Source of the DNA: Antedon mediterranea
Taxonomy: Eukaryota > Echinodermata > Crinoidea > Comatulida > Antedonidae
Reading direction: 5' to 3'
Assembly (NCBI RefSeq): GCF_964355755.1
Contig: NC_092671.1
Coordinates: 39,883,304 to 39,947,303 of the forward strand
Length of the DNA: 64,000 nt
Below the pieces are notes generated by a model, which searched no databases, was not told the DNA's origin, and saw only the letters and a list, made by a program, of their open reading frames with translations. Below are positions 49,718 to 62,757 of the stretch, piece after piece. Within the stretch, counting starts at the first letter, position 1. Every line of letters begins with the position of its first letter. The position numbers were made by a program, and so were the translations under genes.

Positions 49718-50446
49718 TCACGGGCGTTGTAACGGTCTTTTGCAGCGATTCCGATGATGTCGAACTCGGTGCGACTTGGCCATAAGTCGCAATGCGCAGT
49801 CGCACGAACTATTAATTGCAATCCAATTCCACCCTTCTTGTCCTTGTTTATTTCTAACAATGGCGTAAACAAACGATTCTTTAGTAATACACTCTGAACT
49901 GTAATACGTTGCATCGATCCCTCTACATCCGTTTTTATTTCCTTTCTTCGAACAAGAAGTCTCGTAGAAAAATTGCGACGTGTGGCCTTTCCCGCCAAAA
50001 GTTTTAATGTGTTCCACAACAGTAACATTTTCGCCATAATACGACATGGCCCATTTCTTACGCGTCCATGTTGTAGACTGATCACATACTGACAATAATT
50101 CAGCGCTGCTTCTTCGCTTTCGACTATGTACTGTTGAATTTAAATTGTTGTCCATTTCCGGTGTTAAATAAGCCCGTGGGGGCCTGTCCGGTATTGAATC
50201 TGAAAAGAACGTTCGTTCAGACATTCTGTTTATTTCATTCAAATCATATATTAAATTCGAAACGCTTCCCTTTAATTGATTGTCTGTATTTAGTCTTTGG
50301 TGATTTGTAAATTGCGAAATCGTGTTTTGTGAGCGGTCCATTACATCCAACTCCAATTTGCTTGGAAACGCCAGGCAATTTGATATCAACACAAACATAA
50401 GGTCAAAGGTTAGAAGTTCAAGGGTTAAAACCCCGGCCATTAATAT
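49718..50446 (-). CDS. Neurotrophin (NGF/BDNF-family ligand)
   Basis: Neurotrophins are secreted dimeric cystine-knot growth factors acting on Trk and p75-type receptors. The ATG at 50,438-50,440 opens 240 codons, ending at 49,718. A splice acceptor (TTTTCTTTTCAG) ends six bases before the ATG, so the whole protein is in one coding exon preceded by at least one 5' noncoding exon, as in vertebrate neurotrophin genes. Residues 1-24 form a signal peptide. A prodomain follows, with sites NST (101) and the furin site RKRR (107-110). The mature domain has the six knot cysteines at 119, 163, 172, 184, 213 and 215, in NGF-like contexts (SVCD, FFYETSC, GCRGID, SEC, SCDC), with NVT (138) as a possible glycosylation site. 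After the last pair comes an Arg/His-rich tail (221-240) with an extra Cys (233), which vertebrate members lack. The prodomain is shorter than in BDNF. The family is certain; one-to-one orthology to NGF, BDNF, NT3 or NT4 is not expected. Confidence 0.94.
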   Translation of the reverse strand: MLMAGVLTLELLTFDLMFVLISNCLAFPSKLELDVMDRSQNTISQFTNHQRLNTDNQLKGSVSNLIYDLNEINRMSERTFFSDSIPDRPPRAYLTPEMDNNLNSTVHSRKRRSSAELLSVCDQSTTWTRKKWAMSYYGENVTVVEHIKTFGGKGHTSQFFYETSCSKKGNKNGCRGIDATYYSSECITKESFVYAIVRNKQGQEGWNWIAINSSCDCALRLMAKSHRVRHHRNRCKRPLQRP

Positions 50447-50914
50447 CTGAAAAGAAAAAGAAAAACATTGTCAATTTATTTTCATAATTAATTATTAGTT
50501 ATTACGTAGGCACTTATTTTTAAATATTTCCACTGTTTTCGCAATGTTAAAAGTTGGACATGAAGAAAAAGCACAAATAGTATAAATTCTGGACCATTTT
50601 ATAGACGAACATTTAAAGGAAATTATTATGAATATGATAAAATAAAGTTTTAATGTTGTAATTATTCTATAGAAACATATTAGTTGTATATTGCACCTGT
50701 TTTGAAGTCTAGACAGAACGTCGCTTTACATTATTCCTATGGCTTATCTCACAAAGTAGCTACTCGCTATCTCTACACACACACTCACAATACTAACGAA
50801 AGCTAACGACTTTAGAGAATAGAAATAACACGCTAACAATTGTACATGATCGTCGCCACTCTGTGTTATTGTGGTTTGACTAACGGAATCTGATTGATAT
50901 CTAAATTGCCTCTA

Positions 50915-51075
50915 AAGCCCTGTCTACACTATCAAACTGTATGTGACAAAAAAATGTCATGTACCCCATATATGGACACGATGATGTCATATCACTACCA
51001 TATTTGGTAATATCAATACCATTGGGCACATCACACTTTTTTGTTAAACTAGTTTGATAGTGTAGACAGAGATTT
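50915..51075. mobile_element. MITE family A copy 12
   Basis: Left arm aagccctgtctacactatca, right arm tagtttgatagtgtagacag then agattta; core gatgatgtcatatcactacc. TA adjoins both ends. About 0.5 kb upstream of the neurotrophin coding exon, probably in its 5' intron. Confidence 0.95.
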
Positions 51076-53198
51076 ATAGCAATAATTGGTTTACTGTAAG
51101 TGTAGTTAGTTTTGTTAGTTAGCTTGTCCGTGATTTCATGAAATCGTCATCAAACTTTTTAAACCAACAACACACAGCATGTGTACCGCCCTCTATACAT
51201 GTAGGACACGACCGACAAAACCTAATGGTTTTAAATTAAAACAACATACATGTAATTTATCTTGTATCATAGAATTTTAACCAATATAGTGGTAATTATA
51301 CTTCTGTTTTCTTATCTAAATTCACTTTTTGATAATTATCGATTTAGTTTACATATGAATTAGTGTCTTGCACTTGAAGGCCCACGAGGGGAAAGTTTTA
51401 CGGACGCATACTGGGCAATTTAAAAGGGTGGGCAGCCTTATAAATAGATAAAACAAATACACGACAAAGGGGATGTCACTTGCTTGCTGATAATAGATCA
51501 GAGGACACACGTAGGGGACCGGTGTTACACTACCGGTGGTTTTAGGTTTATCCAGCCTACGTCTTCCTGTCAAAAGTGTAATGCACTCAAATTGTTGCTT
51601 AACTTAATTTAAAGTTTGGTGATGCGTTCATTGGTAGATCTATCTCATGCAGCAGCAGCTGGACTACACGACTCAAGAAATTACACAAGTTTTTTTTTTA
51701 GGGTTTATATAATATTAAAGGGCCCGAGCAATGGTTTATATAACCGTAAAGAGCCAAGGCAATGATTTATATAACATTAACAAATTTAAGCATATTAATG
51801 TCTATCTATAGCGTAGTCGCAATACACAGATGTTTGTGTCTTTGTATTATCTTTTTGCACGCAAGCAATATCGTATAATTTTTCCAAATTCATTTATAGT
51901 TTAGTTTAGGAATGCGCTGGTAAGGAATGGCTTTAAAACAGGTGTGAAAGAAAGTATTGTAGTGATAGTTACGAAATTTGAGCTTGAGAAATATGAGTTA
52001 GTGTTTTGGTAGGCCCCACGAGGGCTGCAATGAAACCGACGTTGTGAAATCGTAATGTCAGCTGAAACAATAGGAAGATGACAAACAAGCCTAAGAAAGA
52101 CAAGAGCCTAAGGATGATGATTACAAAACCATTTATGAGAGATGATGAAGAATACAGAATGATGATGTTTAATCTAGCTGGTTGCTATGATAGATGTCAC
52201 CATCTTTGTGAGGCATTATGGGATTCCATTCGCCTCTTTAAGTATTTTATAAGAAATTTAAGGTAAATTGTCCGAGAGTTTAACACATTGGGTATATAGC
52301 ATACGAAGTTTATTCTAGGTACGTTTAAAATGACAAAACTTTCTGTTCTGTTAACGAACGAACACATACGCTCTCCGCCATTCTTTAAAGCGCAAACGAA
52401 CAAATACCAAGACGAGCCTAATGCCAATGGTTTAAAAAGTCGGTTAAACCAAAGTATTCCAGTCTTTCATCGCCAATTAATACGAAAGGAATTCGCTGAC
52501 CGATGTTTACCTAAAACTTGAATAACATAGCGAATTGACTACTGTCACGTCTGCTAAAGAGACGGTGAAGAAGAGACACGCGTCATGTCACCAATACGGA
52601 ACACTTCAAACGACAATTTTAAGTGACGAAATCAGGAGAGGTTTGTCTAGGCCTCAATCGCCACTCATCATATTATGCCGGATTGGCTACCGAGCACATA
52701 TTTCACTGTCAACACACACGAAATGTTTCGTGCAGAAACCTAGACAAATAAACGAGTTATATTGCCGAAATTAAGTTTGTTTTCAAACTTGCTAACGAAT
52801 GAATTATCGAAGTTACAAGGGACGCTCTGTGTTTGTAGTTAGCTAATCTCAATAGTGAATTGTACAATAATGTCCACCGGTAATTGTAGAAAGAAAATGA
52901 TAATTATAATTAATGAACGTCACGAAGGTAACAACAAGGGCTGTTAAACGATAATGCTCATGTGTGTTTTACTTTGACAAAGTTTGTGTAAGCATTTGAT
53001 CATTTATTTGGTCAAATCATAGTCAACATACACAAGACAACAATGACTGGCATTTTGTCTATAGGCCTATATCGCAATAACAAATACAATTCAAATAACG
53101 ATGTGAATATTTGAATTAAACCCAAATTCGAAAGCGAACTATACTTTCTTTTCTTATGAGGCAGACCAACCATGTACATCAACACTAAACGTATAGTA

Positions 53199-53384
53199 TT
53201 AAAGCGTGGTTCCCACTGGCGACGCAACGCAAGGACGTAACGCAACGCAAGTGAATTTACCAATCACAAGCGATGGCTTATTCGGTTTTGATTGCCAACT
53301 GTCTATAACTTCGCTTGTCATTGGTTAAAACGCTTGCGTTGCGTTTACGTCCTTGCGTTACGTTCTAGTGGGAACCAAGCTTTA
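53199..53384. mobile_element. MITE family B copy
   Basis: Ends ttaaagcgtggttcccactg and tagtgggaaccaagctttag; inner words acgcaacgcaaggacgtaac against cgtttacgtccttgcgttac; core caatcacaagcgatggctta. The most complete copy together with 25,745-25,929. A MITE-A copy starts 31 bp later. Confidence 0.95.
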
Positions 53385-53414
53385 GGGAATATAACGAAGT
53401 CGTATACATTGAGA

Positions 53415-53579
53415 AATCTCTGTCTACACTATTAAACTAGTTTGACAAAAAAAAAGTGTGATGTGCCCAAATTTATGGCAGTGATATGCCCAAATATGGT
53501 ATGATATGACATCATCATGTCCATATATGGGCAAATCACATTTTTGTCACATAAAGTTTGATAGTTTAGACAGAGCTTT
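53415..53579. mobile_element. MITE family A copy 13
   Basis: Left arm aatctctgtctacactatta, right arm aaagtttgatagtttagaca then gagcttta; both inner facing units cccaaatttatggcagtgat and gcccaaatatggtatgatat are present. Confidence 0.95.
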
Positions 53580-54307
53580 AGTCGAAAACATTCCTGATCA
53601 AATGTTAAAATAAATTGTGTCAGCATAACTACCTTGCCTGCCTGTTACGCTTAACGTGTGCTATATACAGTAATCGGGTTAATATACCTATAACCACGTC
53701 ATACTTTAAGATATCAGCCAAATATTCCATGCATTTAATGTAGTATTTATAATGCAGTTTATAGCAGCATGCAAATAAACTTAACGATTATAAACACAAG
53801 CTTTTTATAACATTTTTTTAAAGTTTAAAGTATGCTGTAAATTTACCGGTGTTATTAGCCTATTTTATTAGCCCAATGATCATACACTCAAGACATAGGC
53901 CTACAAAGCAGTATTGTGTGGTATACATACACATGTGGAATTTTCTTGAAACGTTTTTGATGAGGATTAATTTAATTGGATGGACATATTGGTGTGAATC
54001 GATCCACGGTTATTTAAAGAACAACACCGGATGTACAATTTTACGATGCTTTTATTAACATTACAATGTTGTATCAAACACGTTCTGTTACGTATTGGCG
54101 CTGTGTGTGAACATTATAATTTACAATACATAACAGCTTGTGAGTGTGAATTCTAAACAAAATTATTATTATTCAAAATCAAAGTACCCTAAGTCAAATT
54201 CTGTAAGCTAGGATCTGAACTATTTTACTATCGGAAGTTTCGAATCAGTAGGCATCACGTTGTCATGGCAACACCCTTTACGAGATCGGGGTCATTTGTA
54301 CACAGAT

Positions 54308-54447
54308 CATTTAGTGACATTAACTGCAGCATTTTTACACAGATCAGCATAATGTTAATATAGCATTTAGTGACATTAACTGCAGCATTTTTACACAGAT
54401 CAGCATAATGTTAATATAGCATTTAGTGACATTAACTGCAGCATTTT
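54308..54447. repeat. 56-bp tandem repeat, 2.5 copies
   Basis: The unit contains catttagtgacattaactgc, agcatttttacacagatcag and cataatgttaatatag; catttag recurs at 54,308, 54,364 and 54,420. The copies are nearly identical. Confidence 0.95.
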
Positions 54448-57050
54448 CACCAGTTAGTATGTTTTTGAATGTCATAATACAATTTAAAAAACTGATATAA
54501 ATGCAGGACTTAATAGAACTACCGCACCTTACGACGGTGTAAATGTAGACATCGGCGGAGAATGATTACTACCAAACTCGACCAAGAGTACATGACAGCC
54601 ACCTGATCGAAATTTGATAGACATTACAACTTAACATTAGACACAAAACTCTTGTAATTCAATTGCTACTCATTTTAAATGTGTAATTAAGATAATTTAG
54701 GTACAAACAAGTGATGTATGTATGTATACATAATGTTATTTGCAAATAAATTAAAATATTAATATATTACTTTTTTGCGACACTTGTAAACTAATTCGAG
54801 TCACACGCCTACGCGTGTATGTATGTATTTGTAAATGATATAGACCATACAGTAAACGAACCGAATGGGGTAAAATAAAGAGTAGAACGATATCAGGTAC
54901 AGTGGAAATAACAATTATATTATGTTAGGCTTAGTATACTGTAATTATTATGATAACTGTGTCAATGTATTACAATCATTATTTCCGTTTCATTTCTACT
55001 TGTAACGCGTTTTGTATAATCACTGACGTTTTTTTAATTAATCAAGGATACAAATTTAATACAAATAATAATATATTACAAATTGATATATTAATAGCTT
55101 GAATGACTAGATTTATGAGATTCGTACACAAAGTGTATTACTAACCAAAAATAGAATTAAAAGTTGGATAAAATGTGTTGCTTTAACATTCACTAACCAG
55201 ACCGCTGACGTACACATCGGAATGTATTTGAACTCAAAGAGCAAATATTGTACGATGATCAGCAAACACACTTACGCTCCTCCTCACATTATTTTTAAAG
55301 CTTCCTTTAATTTTTTATCGTAATAAATTCTATTACTGATATTTATGATTACAGTATTTACACGAACATAATGGTAAAAATAGTAACGCGCATATAAAAC
55401 AAAAAACGGAAATGCGTACATTACGCGTTTCCGTATACAGCGCGTTAGCGTAAACCAATACGCATTTCCATACGCTCTCTGTACAATACATACGCACTTC
55501 CGAATGCGCTATTGCGTATTACAATACACGCGTTACCATAGGCTACCGCCGAAGAACAATATGAAATTAATGTGATATGTCGTTGTGTTTAGAAGGAAAA
55601 CCAATTATGGTTTGTCCTTCTAGGTTTCCTCAGATTGCTAAATAGACTCTTTGTCATAGAATAAGATGACAACGAGACGACGACAGCAAATTTAATTCTT
55701 AATCTTACTCAAATTTTGAAAATTAATGGTTTTACACAGCGCGCCAATCAACTATTTTACCTACTCTCGTCGATTAGCCAACATGCTAAAGATAATGGAT
55801 GGATACAAAGCTATTACATAATTGTATCACCACACCAGTTGTTACATGTATATCGACGTATACAGACATTTAAATAAAAATGATTTTAAATATCACATAA
55901 AATGTAAAAAATCGCGTACGTTCCCAAGGCAACCGCAAACAACAAACAAAAATGAGCAATAATTACAATTGCAAAAGAAAAGTAATAAAAAAGGATGTTT
56001 TACCATGCGAACCTCCATGTAGCTGACATTACGTAATCCCTACGTGTAGAAATCCTTATTTAACTGCATTTTCTTAAAATCCATAATAAGTCCAAGTGAT
56101 GTTAGTTTCCAAATGTAGATCTGTTTGTTTAAAAAAAGAACGAAACAACGATGATATAATAAAAATCCAATAGAGAAATACGAAAGCGTTACAGGCTCTG
56201 TCTGTAAAGTAACCAAGAAGGAACATATACTTGAACGATATATCTTGACTTGAGGAGTAAGTAAGGTAAGCTCACTGTGTGATGTTCATAGTACTAAATG
56301 AGGCTCACTTAGTAAGTTACACTGTTTGATAGATTCACCACTTACTAAATATATGGAGCAAAGTCTGCTGCCCTCACATGCTAAAATGTCACGCCTACTG
56401 CTGAGTGCTGTATCGATCTAAGCACCCTTACTACCTAAGAGGAGTATGACACGCGAAAGCACTACCACCAATCAAAACAGACATATCCATTACCCACTCT
56501 GTGTTAACAACACGCACGAGTCTTTAAATAGTATCGTAAGGGTTTAATACTTTAAATGGTCATGTTTGCTTTAATTGTCATTTTTGGCATGCAATTAAAA
56601 ACTTGTCAAGAAGATTACAGAATAAATTCGTCTTCTGAATAAACCAACAATATAACAAATAGGTACGGTAGTTATTGACTTCGATAATGCTTGTTTCCCG
56701 TCACTTTCACTAGATATCTACCATCACAACTAACCGTCAGAAACATGTTACTTTTTAAATACACCAGGTAATGAACAATTATAACTTGCTATAATAGATT
56801 TTATGATAAAAAGAGAAGTTTTTAAATGATAGCGAATGGTTGAATATTTTACAACAGTAGTCTTAAAGAAGATCCGATATATCATCTTAATAACAAATGT
56901 GAAAAGTAGGCATATTTATTTACTAATGTGTATCATCAAAGTAAAGAGTGATTGTGTAATGAATAGTGGCACCTTGAAAATTGATAAATTTGGACAAAAG
57001 TACACCTTTGTGAATGTTGTTGCACCTGTCCTGCTGGCGGTTTGAATTGA

Positions 57051-57112
57051 GACCATAGGCGCGCCTCCAGATGACCATAGGCCTCCAGATGACCATAGGC
57101 CTCAAGATGAAC
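57051..57112. repeat. Short tandem of about 18-22 bp
   Basis: gaccataggc followed by ctccagat is repeated at 57,051, 57,073 and 57,091, with a gcg insertion in the first unit. Confidence 0.85.
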
Positions 57113-58632
57113 ATGTCCAAAAAAAAGCCTCCTGGAGCTAGGATTAGCTGTAGGCCTGACTGGTCACACTGCGAGTACAAACTTTTCCACAAATTGAATA
57201 TTTCAAATTAAAATAAAAAATCTAAATTCTAAACCTCCAACAAATATGAAGATACAACTTGTGAACTGATGTAGCTACCATTCAAATGTTAAGTCCTAAT
57301 ATCTAGGCTACTGGATATCTGACGGCGGCCTACATTATATAACATTTCGAAAGAGAAGAAAAAATTAAATGCAAGATTTAACGATGTTAAATTAATTTTT
57401 GATAGCTTGGAAATACCACCAGAATGGACATTGTACCTCCCACATAGTTTTTAATTTTAAGAAAGTTTTACGACGATTGATTTTTTATGAATCTCCATAT
57501 AGGGTAACCAGGTCAATATGGAGCGCGTATGTGGACAAAATTTGATTCATTTTCTATAATTTAATATCATATTTAATATAGCTTGTTTAAACAATTGTTA
57601 CAATTCAACAAAGGCACCGCAGCTGCACAGCATTTCTGTGTAACTGTATATAGATTTCAGCGATAAAAATACGTATCACTATATCTAGAATTAAATTGCT
57701 TAAAATGAATTCTAAAACTGTGTTACGCACAATTCTAATTATTCTCCTATTCGTATGTATGTGAAAATAAAATTCTCAGGATATTGTTAAATGTCAGAAT
57801 AATCTTAGAAGGAGCCAACGGTCTTTTAACCCGAGGACATTCGGATAGCTTCTGCTATTGTTGCCCCAAACAGTAAGCCTACACTTAATCAGTGTAATAC
57901 ATTTGTAATATTTAGATGCAGATACTGATCGTCGGAATGCGTTGCATATATGCTACAGGTTGTTGCTTTTAGATTATATTTATCTTATCTATTCGTCGTT
58001 TAATTTTTGTGAACTTTTCTAGTCGAATTTGACCTGAGCGTGCCACTAATGAGAAGATGGTATGGTGTTGATATTGTTGCTAATATCCATGGGAACGTAT
58101 TTACAAATTAAAAATACTGCAGATACGTAATGTAATCTCAAGATGAAACGTATACAATACCGAAATGAATTGAATAATTACGTTCGTAAAATTTATTTTA
58201 TTCATTCATTCAATCTTTTATTTCGGAATCTCTAGTCCATAGAAAGTAAAATTACGCATAAATTAATTTAAAAACTACTAATTACTAACTACTCATCTCA
58301 GGATGGCATTCTACCTGGAATATATTTCCTAAACCAAATACATATATTATATTGTTTTGTTTGGGGACAAGCCGCTTTATAAAGTACAGTATTAACATTA
58401 CATGTTTAATATTTACGAATTTTTATATATAATTATGGTAGAATAATTATTACAAAACTTAATTATGTAGTTTATAACTTCTTAAAACTTCTACGTAAGT
58501 TCAATGAGGTACGACTACACATTAGAACAACAAGTGTAAGCATCTCTCAAAATGTACCGATACAAAAATAATATACCGGTGTCATCCACTTAAAGTGTGA
58601 ACATGACAACCAATGAACACGTATTTGACATA

Positions 58633-59199
58633 TATACATGATGAGCACTGTTCACACTCAGCTAGGTATACATGATGAGCACTGTTCACACTACTCAGCT
58701 AGGTATACATGATGAGCACTGTTCACACTACTCAGCTAGGTATACATGATGAGCACTATTCACACTCAGCTAGGTATACATGATGAGCACTGTTCACACT
58801 CAGCTAGGTATACATGATGAGCACTATTCACACTCAGCTAGGTATACATGATGAGCACTGTTCACACTCAGCTAGGTATACATGATGAGCACTGTTCACA
58901 CTCAGCTAGGTATACATGATGAGCACTGTTCACACTACTCAGCTAGGTATACATGATGAGCACTGTTCACACTACTCAGCTAGGTATACATGATGAGCAC
59001 TATTCACACTCAGCTAGGTATACATGATGAGCACTGTTCACACTCAGCTAGGTATACATGATGAGCACTATTCACACTCAGCTAGGTATACATGATGAGC
59101 ACTGTTCACACTACTCAGCTAGGTATACATGATGAGCACTGTTCACACTCAGCTAGGTATACATGATGAGCACTGTTCACACTCAGCTAGGTATACATT
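58633..59199. repeat. Minisatellite of 34/37-bp units, 16 copies
   Basis: Sixteen units of tatacatgatgagcactgtt + cacactcagctagg. Two kinds of variation are interspersed: an extra cta in the middle (37 bp instead of 34) and cactatt against cactgtt. The mixed order of variants suggests repeated unequal exchange. No coding frame runs through it. Confidence 0.97.
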
Positions 59200-59892
59200 C
59201 ATCCAAAAATGATGAAGTTTATTCTAATCTATTAATATCATTTTGCCTATAGCAGCAGCCTTCTTAAGATGAGTCAGTACTAAGTATGACAAACCATGAG
59301 TATAGGTATGTCGTCAAGCAATGATTCATGTCAATTAATTGATTAAGTACATTCTTGAATTAAACAGGCTTACTACCGATCACTCTTTTAAGAACACACT
59401 TACAGTATATGCTAATGTAAATACAAGATTAAAATGTATTATTGCACTAAGGAATCATTATTCGCTTGCTGGCATCTGTACAGGGACAGATTCTGATAAA
59501 GGTGAGGTAATGTCTTTATGTACAATTACACTTATTTGGGATTTAAACTTAATTTAGTATTGAATGAATATACCGATTGTACACTGTTTGAATCACATAA
59601 ATTTAAAAATACATATTTGAGAGTGAGAGAATTTTATGTATTGCAGGTGATTGTGAAACAGAGAGTGTAGCTATTGCAAAATGATGTCTTGGTATCAAAC
59701 TATGGATATTTCAAAATTGGTATAGGCCTACATGACTAATTTCGAGGCACGCGAAATACGTATAAAATTGACTCCCACACGAGACAGCAAAGGAAAGAAT
59801 CACAGTTGATCCGGCAATGACAAATCCACTTTCTCCACCATGGAATTGAAACGGCCGGTGATGTCACAATCTATGATGTAGGCCACCATTGG

Positions 59893-60017
59893 TTAAGCGT
59901 GGTTCCCACTAGGACGCAACGCAAGGACGAGCGCAGCACAAGTGTGTGACCAACCAAATGACAATCCATAGCGTTGCGCGTACTTTATTGCGTGCGTGCG
60001 TCCAAGTGTGAACCAAT
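59893..60017. mobile_element. MITE family B copy (right half diverged)
   Basis: Left end taagcgtggttcccactagg and acgcaacgcaaggacg; then caaatgacaatccatagcgt and gcgtgcgtgcgtccaagtgt at the right. Shorter than the other copies. Confidence 0.8.
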
Positions 60018-60299
60018 CGTTGAGTATTCTACTCTTGATAGTGTATCATCACGTATTAGTGTTAACATGTTCGGGTCAAAAGGTGACGTAGACAAGATCG
60101 AACTATTTTGCCTATCGGGAGAAGGAGGAGAAAGTTAAGCCCTGTTGCATCAGGGTCAATGGTAAGGTTTAATGAAGACCAGACATGACACACCCGTTGT
60201 CTCAGTCTTCAACTCAAACAATATTAACCTACTTGCTCCATAAGTGAAATTATCACATTGTACTAACATTCCAAGGAACTTCAAGAAATTAACGTTTAA

Positions 60300-60645
60300 G
60301 AGCGAGTCATATGGCCGAGCGGTTGAGGCAGGGGCGCCGTTTACCGTACCTAAAGAGCCAACAACAACATCGGCAAGGGTTCGAGGCCTAGTTCTGGTGG
60401 TGGAACAAGTCTTCTCGGATAAGGACTATAAACCGTAGGTCCAGTGTACACAGTTATAACCTGTGTGTACTATAAGAACCCAGTTCATTATTCGAAAAAG
60501 AGTAGGGGGTTACCCCGGTGAACTGGTTCACACAATAGCCCCTGTATCAGGGGGATTACCCCCTATCTGATAGGACAGTGATTAATTCACTATTGGTAAT
60601 CCTTGGCCACATTGCCTAAAGACATAAAATAAAATTAAAAAAAAT
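60300..60645 (+). mobile_element. tRNA-Leu/Ser-derived SINE, copy 2 (nearly complete)
   Basis: The head reads atatggccgagcggttgagg (class-II tRNA A box) and, about 50 bp later, caagggttcgaggcctag (B box). This internal promoter pair is spaced as in tRNA-Leu/Ser with a long variable arm. The body has gtaggtccagtgtacacag, tgtgtactataagaacccag, ttattcgaaaaagagtaggg and ttaccccggtgaactggttc, then gggggattaccccctatctg. It ends with an A-rich tail aaaataaaattaaaaaaaat. A degenerate relative is at 33,025-33,245. Confidence 0.88.
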
Positions 60646-61785
60646 AAAAAGAACATGAACAGAGAGGATTACAATAGATCTAACCACGAACTAAAATAGT
60701 GTAAAACATTTCACAATTTTCTTTGCTAAGCTCTAAACCTCAGAATTACGCCACAGGCAGATTGCTTCCTTACTCAAACCACAGCCATGACAGCAGGGCG
60801 CTACACCAACAGTAATGACAGATAAATAAATGTCAAAAGATTCTAGATTTATTTAAGTTACGATACACCCGGGCAAACTTTGAATTGATCCTTAGGCCTA
60901 AGGAGGACCTTTGGAAGTTAAATCGCCGGCCCATTTTTTAAGAGGGGTATATTATAGATAATTTCCTCCTCCATGGGTTGTACCAAATCAGCAGCTCATG
61001 TGTGATGTTGAATTTAATGATCCTTTTAGGCCACATCACACCAGGGAGATCTCCCTGATCAAACTTAATATTAATATTGAGGAGTGTCGGTACAATTGCC
61101 AATTCTTGCCGCCGCAGATGTTCGTCTTTCACACACATTCCATTTATTCACTACGTCACATTCTTTCTGAATTTCATCTTGACCTTGCAGGCCATAAATT
61201 CAGATATTTTTTTCAAAACTCTTTGCACGAATTTGGTTAGTGAAAGTTTATAATAATAATCTCGTCTAAATTGATCTTTGTGACACTTATAACAAGCATA
61301 CTTGATCAAATTACTACCGGTCACAAAGATCAAACTCATAGCAATATTTGAAATTGAAAAGTGTCGAAATTTTGACTCAACAATGACAATACATAAAAGT
61401 TAATTACACGAGATTATTATAAATTGGCTTGTTAATGTACTGCTGCGAAAAACAATCCGATACAATTCGTTCTGGCTATTACACGCTGACAAAGATATTC
61501 ACCCGTTACATACATACATACATATGATCCTAAGTTATGGTTCAGATTCATTTTACATTCTTACACTTCAATTCAATTTATTCAGGATTTTACAAAACAA
61601 ACAATAACACATACATCACATATGGTAGACCCGTTTTCGATGGGACGTCCCTGCTCTTACTCTTAAGTATAGCATGTGTACTCTTAGTACAAATGCTAAT
61701 TAATTATTATTTTATAATATCACGAACAATGTTCATTGAACGAGTTGTGCTGTATACACCAGTCTCGTAAATAAATAAAGTTTAT

Positions 61786-61900
61786 ATCAAGCAGAAAGTT
61801 CCGGGTTCGAATCTCGGTTGGGGGAGATTTCCTCATCTTTATCGTTTCAAATTAATTATTTAAATTTCAGTATATCACCGGGCAGTTTAGATTTCATGTT
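61786..61900 (+). mobile_element. tRNA-Glu-like SINE, copy 2 (5'-truncated)
   Basis: It begins inside the anticodon arm (tatcaagcagaaagttccgg), continues through B box ggttcgaatctcggttgggg, then tcaaattaatta and tttcagtatatcaccgggca. The body matches copy 1 at 22,020-22,185 on the minus strand. Confidence 0.85.
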
Positions 61901-62511
61901 CCGTACCTGATGTGTTTATATACTCATATCAGTGTATATGAATTTAATCCTGGTCGGAAGTGAAATAAATCCCGACTTTGAAAGCCCATCTCTCCTTCAA
62001 CCCTGAATGTGCTAATATATAAATGGGTGATTTCGAATCTTCTACGTGGCCTATGTTGAAGTACGTCACAGTAATGTTGTTGGATACAATATAATAATAA
62101 TAGTAAATACAATATATATAATAATAATAGTAAATACCAGAAGAGCAACGAGCCGGTTTTAATGGCGACACGGAGTCAGGAGGAGAAGTAATTAACGAAC
62201 ATCAATATCAACGGAATTCAATAATCACGTCACATTGAAGTGAAAAGCATCTTGGTCTATTCTATGAAATGTGTGAAAATATGGACGGTTGGTTGTCTAA
62301 GGCAATCTGTTGATATAGCATCTCACGCAGAAACAGACAATACACTGCAGTGTTTACAGTAATTATACAAATTATTATATTAAAAATAAAAAAACCTAAA
62401 TGAGTTTTTGTTTTATGTAATAAATAATTATTGTATTAAATATTATTGTATTCTATTCGCGGACATACGTGGGTCTATACCATTATTCACGAATACAAAA
62501 CTGTATTACCC

Positions 62512-62757
62512 AAAAGGTCTATGTTTAAAGCGTGGACGTAACGCAACGCAAGTGAATTGACCAATCACAAAAGGTCTATGTTTAAAGCGTGGACGTAACG
62601 CAACGCAAGTGAATTGACCAATCACAAAAGGTCTATGTTTAAAGCGTGGACGTAACGCAACGCAAGTGAATTGACCAATCACAGAAGGTCTATGTTTAAA
62701 GCGTGGACGTAACGCAACGCAAGTGAATTGACCAATCACAGAAGGTCTATGTTTAAG
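62512..62757. repeat. 57-bp tandem made from a MITE-B end
   Basis: Four full units and a partial fifth; ggtct recurs at 62,516, 62,573, 62,630, 62,687 and 62,744. Each unit holds tttaaagcgtggacgtaacg, caacgcaagtgaattgacca and atcac, which is the MITE-B left arm without ttcccactag. Because 57 is a multiple of 3, it produces a spurious repetitive open frame on the minus strand. Confidence 0.95.

Noticed and set aside
49669-50085. Second long frame overlapping the neurotrophin exon
   Set aside because: It is an alternative frame of the neurotrophin coding sequence, without a domain.
52078-52774. Three successive plus-strand frames in more balanced sequence
   Set aside because: No recognisable similarity, no splice signals linking them, and each is short; they may be remnants, but nothing supports a gene call.
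58633-59199. Regular repeat array resembling a CRISPR
   Set aside because: There are no unique spacers; the units are directly adjacent and the genome is animal.
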